A DNA stretch of 35,234 bases from Actinobacteria bacterium UBA5182 (lineage in GTDB: Bacteria > Actinomycetota > UBA4738): NCBI GenBank assembly GCA_002413185.1, contig DHWM01000091.1, positions 83,664 through 118,897 on the forward strand, read 5' to 3'. The position numbers were made by a program, and so were the translations under genes. The notes under the pieces are model-generated. The model saw nothing but the letters and a program-made list of their open reading frames with translations. It ran no database searches and was not told where the DNA came from. How positions within the stretch are numbered: the stretch's first letter is position 1; each line of letters opens with the position of its first letter. Positions 30,917 to 35,234 of this stretch are shown piece after piece.

Positions 30917-31331
30917 GCCTTCCATGATACGGCGAGCCGATGAAACGCAGCCCGCACGGATTCCGACAGCGTCGGATATGGATGGATGGCCTGGCCGACC
31001 GTCCCGGCGTCGACGCGTCGAACACCGTGCCGTCGGCGAGCTCGACGCGGTGTGGACCCCTCAGACGGGCCTCCTGCATGAACACGCGCGCGCCGAGCTC
31101 TTCGTACGGTCGTGCCCCAGCGGAGGTCTTCAATTCGATCAGCCGCCGGGACGCGCCGCATCATCGCCGAGAAGTCGACGGCCAGCCAAAATGCCAGCAT
31201 TCGCCCCCGAGCCGGTCGCGCTGGGCCATCGCCACCGTGAGGCCCGCCCCGGCGCTCGCCCCGGCGAGCGCTCCGGTCACTTCGGAGCCCGTCCCGTCCC
31301 CGCCCATGACGAACGCATCGACCCGCTCCAC
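30913..31331 (-). pseudogene. Relic of a pyridine nucleotide-disulfide oxidoreductase (internal deletion, frameshift, stop)
   Basis: From a GTG at 31331 the minus strand reads VERVDAFVMGGDGTGSEV and then AGLTVAMAQRDRLGGECWHFG, a clear but decayed FAD-binding N-terminus of the lipoamide dehydrogenase/mercuric reductase family; the second redox cysteine is missing and a TGA follows at about 31164. In another frame come EELGARVFMQEARLRGPHRVELADGTVFDA, the next conserved block, and then, without the roughly 300 residues that should intervene, VGQAIHPYPTLSESVRAAFHRLA, the C-terminal dimerisation segment, ending at TGA 30913. The relic fills the whole 435-base gap between erpA and the Nudix gene. 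It cannot make an active enzyme. Confidence 0.8.
30924..30929 (-). promoter_or_regulatory. -10 element of erpA (leaderless arrangement)
   Basis: TATCAT on the minus strand (30929-30924), seven bases before the GTG at 30916. Its last two bases and the next G make the ATG that would otherwise be taken as start. Confidence 0.45.
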
Positions 31332-31344
31332 GAACCTCCCCGGC

Positions 31345-31350
31345 TACGAT
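31345..31350 (+). promoter_or_regulatory. Candidate -10 of the Nudix gene
   Basis: TACGAT lies ten bases before the ATG, giving a leader of only a few bases. No ribosome-binding site is present. Confidence 0.35.
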
Positions 31351-31360
31351 TGGCCGAACA

Positions 31361-31957
31361 ATGTACCGGCCCGAAGAACTCCGCGACAGGCTTCGCCGGC
31401 TCCTCGGAGCACCAGCGGCGACCGACCTGCCGACCGTGCCACCCGGGACGGTCCCCGCTGCGGTGTTGGCGCCCATCCTGGGGGCGGGGCCCGAACCGCG
31501 CCTGGTGTTCACCAAGCGGGCGGACACCCTGTCCCGTCACGCCGGCGAGATCTCGTTCCCTGGAGGGTTGGTCGACCGAGGCGAGGAACCTGCGGCGGCG
31601 GCGCTCCGGGAGGCCGAGGAGGAGCTCGGGCTGCGCCCGTGGGACGTGGAGCTGCTCGGGATGCTCGAACCGGTGCATACCAGGGTGACGGGCATCCTGA
31701 TCCTCCCCTTCGTGGGCTGGCTTCGGACGGATCCGAGGTTCACCCCGAATGCGGCCGAGATCGCCGATGTCCTGGAGTTCGGCTTGGCCGACCTGGTGGC
31801 GAGGGGGACGGAGGCGGAATTCGAGCATGACGGGCGGTCGTTTCGGACCCACGTGTACCGGATGGACGGCCATGTCATCTGGGGCGCCACGGCCCGGATC
31901 CTTCGGTCGCTCATCGAGGTCCTCGAAGGGGCGCGCATCAGGACCAGGGAGGGGTAG
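31361..31957 (+). CDS. Nudix hydrolase, CoA pyrophosphatase type
   Basis: A 198-residue enzyme. The Nudix box is intact: GGLVDRGEEPAAAALREAEEELGL. It is preceded by LSRHAGEISFPGG, the upstream signature that distinguishes CoA pyrophosphatases (NudL/Nudt7 type), which split coenzyme A to 4'-phosphopantetheine and adenosine 3',5'-bisphosphate. Further conserved parts are VHTRVTGILILPFVGW and HVIWGATARIL. It is followed four bases later by a CoA-binding protein, so both genes may concern CoA homeostasis. Start is ATG at 31361 with a nearly leaderless promoter. Confidence 0.93.
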   Translation: MYRPEELRDRLRRLLGAPAATDLPTVPPGTVPAAVLAPILGAGPEPRLVFTKRADTLSRHAGEISFPGGLVDRGEEPAAAALREAEEELGLRPWDVELLGMLEPVHTRVTGILILPFVGWLRTDPRFTPNAAEIADVLEFGLADLVARGTEAEFEHDGRSFRTHVYRMDGHVIWGATARILRSLIEVLEGARIRTREG

Positions 31958-31960
31958 GCG

Positions 31961-32326
31961 TTGCCGGAGCAAGAGCCCGAGCACGAACTCGCCCCGTACC
32001 GGCCGAGCGACCAGGAGCTCCGTTCGATCCTGGGCGACGCCCGGACCATCGCCGTGGTCGGCCTGTCGTCGAATCCCCGGCCCGCATCCCACGACGTGGC
32101 GGGGTATCTGAAGCGCAGGGGCTACCGGATCATCCCGGTGAATCCGAACGAGACCGAGGTCTTCGGGGAGAAGGCGTACCCCACCCTGCTCGACGTTCCG
32201 GGCAAGATCGACGCGGTCGACGTGTTCCGGCGGCCCGAGGAGGCTCGGCGCATCGCGGAGGAGGCCGGCCTCGATGTGGTCATGGGGGTTTGCATGAAGC
32301 ACACGCACAAGCGATTGGGGGTGTGA
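31961..32326 (+). CDS. CoA-binding (YccU-like) protein with an apparent internal deletion
   Basis: A 121-residue Rossmann-type protein: TIAVVGLSSNPRPASHDVAGYLKRRGYRIIPVNPNETEVFGEKAYPTLLDVPGKIDAVDVFRRPEEA is a standard CoA-binding domain. Family members are about 135-145 residues and continue with a strand of the type AKVVWLQLGV before the final VVMDRCxxxEH segment. Here RRPEEARRIAEEAG runs straight into LDVVMGVCMKHTHKRLGV, so about 25 residues including a core strand are absent, with the frame kept. Start is TTG with GGGAGGGG upstream. It may be non-functional or a shortened variant. It follows the Nudix gene by three bases. Confidence 0.82.
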   Translation: MPEQEPEHELAPYRPSDQELRSILGDARTIAVVGLSSNPRPASHDVAGYLKRRGYRIIPVNPNETEVFGEKAYPTLLDVPGKIDAVDVFRRPEEARRIAEEAGLDVVMGVCMKHTHKRLGV

Positions 32327-32329
32327 ACG

Positions 32330-32494
32330 ATGCAGCGATGGGAGTACTTCGTGGCCCCGCTTCTCCCGCACAATCCGGGAGACATCCTGAACACGTTCGG
32401 CCAGGACGGCTGGGAGCTGGTCGCCGTGGTGACGCAGGAGACGCCGGCGGGCGGGATCTCTCTGGTGGCGTACATGAAGCGGCCGAAGGCGTAG
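32330..32494 (+). CDS. Very small DUF4177-like protein
   Basis: A 54-residue protein: MQRWEYFVAPLL, then ILNTFGQDGWELVAVV and a last strand ISLVAYMKRPKA. The WEY start and LNxxGxxGWELVAV core are those of the small DUF4177 family, whose role is unknown. The ATG follows the preceding stop by three bases and is in an apparent operon with the Nudix and CoA-binding genes. Its conserved pattern makes it credible in spite of its size. Confidence 0.75.
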   Translation: MQRWEYFVAPLLPHNPGDILNTFGQDGWELVAVVTQETPAGGISLVAYMKRPKA

Positions 32495-32495
32495 C

Positions 32496-32900
32496 TCAGG
32501 CCGACCCGGAACCTCCGAAGCCGGCCCGATTCTCCACGATGACCTTCCCGTGCATGAACGGGTGGATCGAACACAGGTAGTACACCGTGGTCGGGAGGCC
32601 GAACAGCTCGCTGCTCACGGAGTGCGAAGGAAGCTGGAGCAGCTTCCCGGTCTGGTCCAGGAGCTTCACCGTGTGCGGGACGTCATCGTGGTTCACCCAC
32701 GTCACGGTGGACCCCGACGGGATCTGGATGATCGCGGGATCGAACACGTTGTGGGCGATGTCGACGCTGGTGGAGGCCACCGGCGTGCCGCGCACCTCGA
32801 AGGGGACGCCCTTGGGCAGCTTCGTGCCGGAGCAGCCCGTCAGTGCGATCACCACGACGCCCACCGCGGCCACTGCCCCCCGAAAGCTCATGGAACGCAT
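32496..32900 (-). CDS. Cupredoxin (plastocyanin-like) lipoprotein
   Basis: A 134-residue exported protein. The signal peptide ends in a lipobox LTGC, so it is membrane-anchored. The cupredoxin domain shows VFDPAIIQIPSGSTVTWVNHDDVPHTV with the first copper histidine and YYLCSIHPFMHGKVIVE with the Cys-His-Met ligands of a type 1 copper site. Such proteins carry single electrons outside the membrane. ATG at 32900 follows GAGGTGA; GTG at 32909 would put that sequence inside the gene. It has its own promoter and converges on the DUF4177-like gene. Confidence 0.9.
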   Translation of the reverse strand: MRSMSFRGAVAAVGVVVIALTGCSGTKLPKGVPFEVRGTPVASTSVDIAHNVFDPAIIQIPSGSTVTWVNHDDVPHTVKLLDQTGKLLQLPSHSVSSELFGLPTTVYYLCSIHPFMHGKVIVENRAGFGGSGSA

Positions 32901-32941
32901 CTCGTTCACCTCGATGACCGTTGTTGGAGGATTGCCCTTCC

Positions 32942-32970
32942 ATGGTACCGAGGGAGAGGCGTTTTCTCAG
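32942..32970 (-). promoter_or_regulatory. Promoter of the cupredoxin gene
   Basis: Minus strand: CTGAGA (32970-32965), a 17-base spacer and TACCAT (32947-32942). The -35 overlaps the stop codon of the upstream PLP enzyme. The leader is about 35 nt and carries GAGGTGA. Confidence 0.5.
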
Positions 32971-34094
32971 GCCAGGGCCTGTCGAAGGTCCTCCAGCAGG
33001 TCCTCGGGGTGTTCGATCCCCACCGAGAGTCGAACGAGCGTCGCCGGAACCTCCAGGGGTGAGCCGGCCACGCTGGCGTGCGTCATCCGGCCGGGGTGTT
33101 CGATCAGCGATTCGACCCCGCCCAGGGATTCGGCCAGGAAGAACAGCTTGGTCCGGGTGCACACGTCCAAGGCCTCCTGTTCGGTCTCCATCTCGAAGGA
33201 GACCATCCCGCCGAACCCGCTCATCTGCCTGGCCGCGACGTCATGTCCCGGGTGCTCGGGCAGCCCGGGATAGTACACGCGCTTCACCTTCGGGTGGCCC
33301 GCGAGCATCTCGGCGATGCGGCCGGCGTTCCGGCAGTGGGCCTCCATCCGCAGGGCCAGCGTTTTCAGCCCTCGAAGCACCAGGAAGCAGTCCTGAGGGC
33401 CCGGAACGGCGCCGACCGCGTTCTGGAGGAAGCCCAAACGCTCCAGCAGCTGGCTGTCATTCGCGGCGATCACTCCGCCCACCACGTCGGAGTGTCCGCC
33501 CAGGTACTTCGTGGCCGAGTGGATCACCGCGTCGGCGCCAAGGGTCAGGGGGCGCTGGAGGTACGGCGATGCAAACGTGTTGTCGACAGCGCACCACGCG
33601 CCCACCTCATGGGCGATCTCGGCGATCTCCGCGATGTCGACGATCTTCAGAAGCGGGTTCGTGGGGGTCTCGACCCACACCACGCGTGTCTCGTCCCGGA
33701 CCGCCTTCTTCACCGCTTCGACGTCCGTGAGGTCGACCGCGTCGAACTCGAGCCCCATCGACGGTGCCAGCACCTTCGACACCAGCCGGTACGTCCCCCC
33801 GTAGACGTCGTCGCCCAGCACCACGTGGGCGCCGGCTTGGAGCAGGGAGAAGAACGTGGCCTCCGCCCCCATCCCCGAGGAGAAGGCGAGCGCCCCGGCT
33901 CCCTCCTCCAACGCCGCGACGGCCTCCTGGAGCGCCGTGCGGGTGGGGTTGCCGGTGCGGGCGTATTCGTAGCCCTTGCTCTCGCCGACGCCAGGCTGGG
34001 CGTAGGTGGAGGTCTGGTAGATCGGAACGCTGACCGCGCCATACGTCGGGTCTGGGTCCTGTCCCACATGGATCGCCTTCGTCTCGAATCGCAT
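32967..34094 (-). CDS. metB: Cystathionine gamma-synthase/gamma-lyase family PLP enzyme
   Basis: A 375-residue PLP enzyme of the Cys/Met metabolism family. It has PIYQTSTYAQPG, YEYARTGNPTRTALQEAVAALE, AFSSGMGAEATFF, WVETPTNPLLKIVDI, AVDNTFASPYLQRPL and SATKYLGGHSD with the PLP lysine at residue 196, then SLGGVESLIEHPGRMTHAS. Members either make cystathionine (MetB) or split it to cysteine (CGL). The neighbouring cystathionine beta-synthase at the window end favours the gamma-lyase reaction, that is, reverse transsulfuration from homocysteine to cysteine; the sequence does not decide. It begins seven bases after the broken DUF429 gene; GAGGAG precedes the ATG by 11 bases. Confidence 0.93.
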   Translation of the reverse strand: MRFETKAIHVGQDPDPTYGAVSVPIYQTSTYAQPGVGESKGYEYARTGNPTRTALQEAVAALEEGAGALAFSSGMGAEATFFSLLQAGAHVVLGDDVYGGTYRLVSKVLAPSMGLEFDAVDLTDVEAVKKAVRDETRVVWVETPTNPLLKIVDIAEIAEIAHEVGAWCAVDNTFASPYLQRPLTLGADAVIHSATKYLGGHSDVVGGVIAANDSQLLERLGFLQNAVGAVPGPQDCFLVLRGLKTLALRMEAHCRNAGRIAEMLAGHPKVKRVYYPGLPEHPGHDVAARQMSGFGGMVSFEMETEQEALDVCTRTKLFFLAESLGGVESLIEHPGRMTHASVAGSPLEVPATLVRLSVGIEHPEDLLEDLRQALA

Positions 34095-34101
34095 GCCTGG
34101 C

Positions 34102-34807
34102 TCACTCCTCGGTGAGGTACGCGGCCCAGCCTAGCCGAGCCAGCTGCTGTCTGGCCGCCGAGCCCGCTCGAACGTGCCGCAGCAGGCGCGACCGGAGCTT
34201 CGCGTCGTGGCCGGGGAGGAACCGCCGCCGGACCGGCTCGCCGCACCCGCACTCGCAGAGTCGAGGGGCCAGGTCTCGGCCGGCCGGCCCCACGATCCCG
34301 TCGGCGGTGGGCGGGGCGCACCGCCGGTAGGCCTCTTCCAGAGCTGGGGTGGGCAGGACGATGACGCCCTCCCGAGGGTCACCCAGGAAGGAACCGTCTC
34401 CCCTGCGACCTCTGCCCATATAGGCGGGATAGCCAGCGTCGCGAGCCGCGGCGTAGGCTTCGAACCCTGCGGTCATCCACGAGAACAGCAGGGCTTCCTC
34501 GTAGTGGGTCTGGTGCGAGCCGATGCCTCGGCGCGACAGCTCGTATTCCGCCACCCGCCGGGCCAGGTGCTTCCCGGGGCCGGAGGGACCCGGAGCCGGG
34601 CTCGTTCGGACCCTCCCGGAGCAGGCCCTTTCCCGAAGCGGGCGGCGCGTCGATGGCCCCGGCGATCGGGCGATGCTCCTCGAGCAGCTCCTGGAGCGCG
34701 TGGGGTCCCAGCCTGCTCCACGTCTCCTTGACCGTCGAGTCCTCGAGCAGCACCGCGTCCAGTCCTCGCCCCAGGGACACGTCGACGCCGAGGACGCCGG
34801 AGGACAC
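34102..34807 (-). pseudogene. DUF429-family gene with a frameshift
   Basis: The first half, from GTG at 34807 (AGGAG upstream), reads VLGVDVSLGRGLDAVLLED, LEEHRPIAGAIDAPPASGKGLLREG, a typical DUF429 RNase H-like start. From about 34600 that frame turns into low-complexity sequence, while a frame offset by one base continues with GKHLARRVAEYELSRRGIGSH, EEALLFSWMTAGFEAYAAARDAGYP, the expected second half, to the stop at 34102. One inserted base (or two lost) near 34590-34605, in a GC-rich run, explains this. The C-terminus has CECGCGEPVRRRFLPGHDAKLRS, a small cysteine-rich motif. It lies between the two transsulfuration genes. Error or mutation cannot be told apart here. Confidence 0.78.
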
Positions 34808-34819
34808 CGCAGGTCGCTC

Positions 34820-35234
34820 CTAGGCCCGGTTGCGTTCCCGGTGGGCCAGGAACTCCAGGAGGTCCGAGCGCGTCAGGATCCCGAGGGCCTCGCCATTCTT
34901 GGCCACGATCACCGCGGACGAGTGCTGGAGCTCGCCGAACGCCACCTCCAGCGGGTCGTCGAACTCGACCATGGGGAACGGCGGGGCCATCACTTCGGCC
35001 ACGTCGGCCTGGAGGGAGTCGGGGTCCCTGAAGATACGGTCCAGCAACGTCCGTTCCCGGATGGAGCCGACGAACGAGGTGACCTCACCGGTGTCCTCGC
35101 GGACCACCGGGGCCTGGGAGATCCCGAACTCCTGGAGCTGGTCGATGGCCTGGCGGACCTTTCCGCGCGCGCCGATAGTGACCAGCGGGGGAACCTCGCC
35201 GTGCTTCGCCGTGAGGACCTCCTCCACCCGGATG
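34820..35234 (-). CDS. cbs: C-terminal CBS-domain pair of cystathionine beta-synthase (5' end outside window)
   Basis: The frame is open to the right edge; 137 residues are visible. IRVEEVLTAKHGEVPPLVTIGARGKVRQAIDQLQEFGISQAPVV is the first CBS motif and VMAPPFPMVEFDDPLEVAFGELQHSSAVIVAKNGEALGILTRSDLLEFL the second. The VEEVLxAKxGExPPLVT entry is characteristic of the regulatory C-terminus of actinobacterial cystathionine beta-synthase, and the gene lies upstream of a cystathionine gamma-lyase-type gene. The catalytic PLP domain would lie beyond the window. A stand-alone CBS protein is the alternative. Confidence 0.8.
   Translation of the reverse strand, partial: IRVEEVLTAKHGEVPPLVTIGARGKVRQAIDQLQEFGISQAPVVREDTGEVTSFVGSIRERTLLDRIFRDPDSLQADVAEVMAPPFPMVEFDDPLEVAFGELQHSSAVIVAKNGEALGILTRSDLLEFLAHRERNRA

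Noticed and set aside
30916..30925. ATG at 30925 as start of erpA
   Set aside because: That ATG overlaps the TATCAT -10 hexamer; GTG at 30916 fits a leaderless transcript better.
1..35234. tRNA, rRNA, CRISPR arrays, insertion sequences, phage genes
   Set aside because: Intergenic gaps are short and none shows a cloverleaf, direct-repeat array, transposase or integrase.

Overview
The window is a gene-dense, very GC-rich stretch that reads as the chromosome of an actinobacterium (Actinomycetota), probably from an uncultured lineage. The signs are an Rpf-type muralytic domain, a PucR-family regulator, the MEP-pathway enzyme IspH, a cystathionine beta-synthase/gamma-lyase pair, many GTG/TTG starts, and several genes whose start codon lies only 6-8 bases after a -10 hexamer (leaderless transcripts). 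No rRNA, tRNA, CRISPR array, insertion sequence or phage gene was recognised. The phylum is an inference from gene content and base composition.

Layout. 1-5.6 kb is housekeeping and envelope: the end of a receiver-like protein, an Rpf-like secreted protein, ispH, a membrane-anchored exported protein, and an operon of a two-repeat SLC41/MgtE-type cation transporter followed by a duplicated PhoU-RCK_C regulator. 5.7-8.5 kb holds an orphan PotD-like lipoprotein, a GH3 lipoprotein and a small IscA/HesB-like protein without cysteines. 8.5-25.5 kb is a polyamine/GABA catabolic region: pterin dehydratase-like protein and gabT, a divergent PucR regulator, two aldehyde dehydrogenases, a saccharopine-dehydrogenase-like oxidoreductase, the potADBC transporter, a second class III aminotransferase, and on the other strand an operon of DUF72, NDP-forming acyl-CoA synthetase, a hotdog beta-aminoacyl-CoA ammonia-lyase-like protein and agmatinase. 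26.3-35.2 kb is mixed: two tiny membrane proteins, an alpha/beta hydrolase, ferredoxin, signal peptidase I, an FrhB-family iron-sulfur flavoprotein, an unknown protein, erpA, a Nudix CoA pyrophosphatase, a shortened CoA-binding protein, a cupredoxin lipoprotein and a transsulfuration cluster cut by the window end.

How it fits together. The polyamine genes suggest a route of uptake (PotADBC), agmatine to putrescine (agmatinase), transamination and oxidation of aminoaldehydes to GABA (class III aminotransferase, aldehyde dehydrogenase), and GABA to succinate (GabT, second aldehyde dehydrogenase). The acyl-CoA synthetase and ammonia-lyase-like protein could add a branch for beta-amino acids such as beta-alanine, a by-product of spermidine breakdown. 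A 17-bp palindrome sits on the pucR promoter and a degenerate copy lies upstream of the aldehyde dehydrogenase genes, so PucR may link the parts.

Decay. Three genes are visibly damaged: potC has an in-frame TAG 33 codons before its natural end, a DUF429 gene is frameshifted, and a flavoprotein disulfide reductase upstream of erpA survives only as an internally deleted relic. A CoA-binding protein also appears to lack an internal segment.
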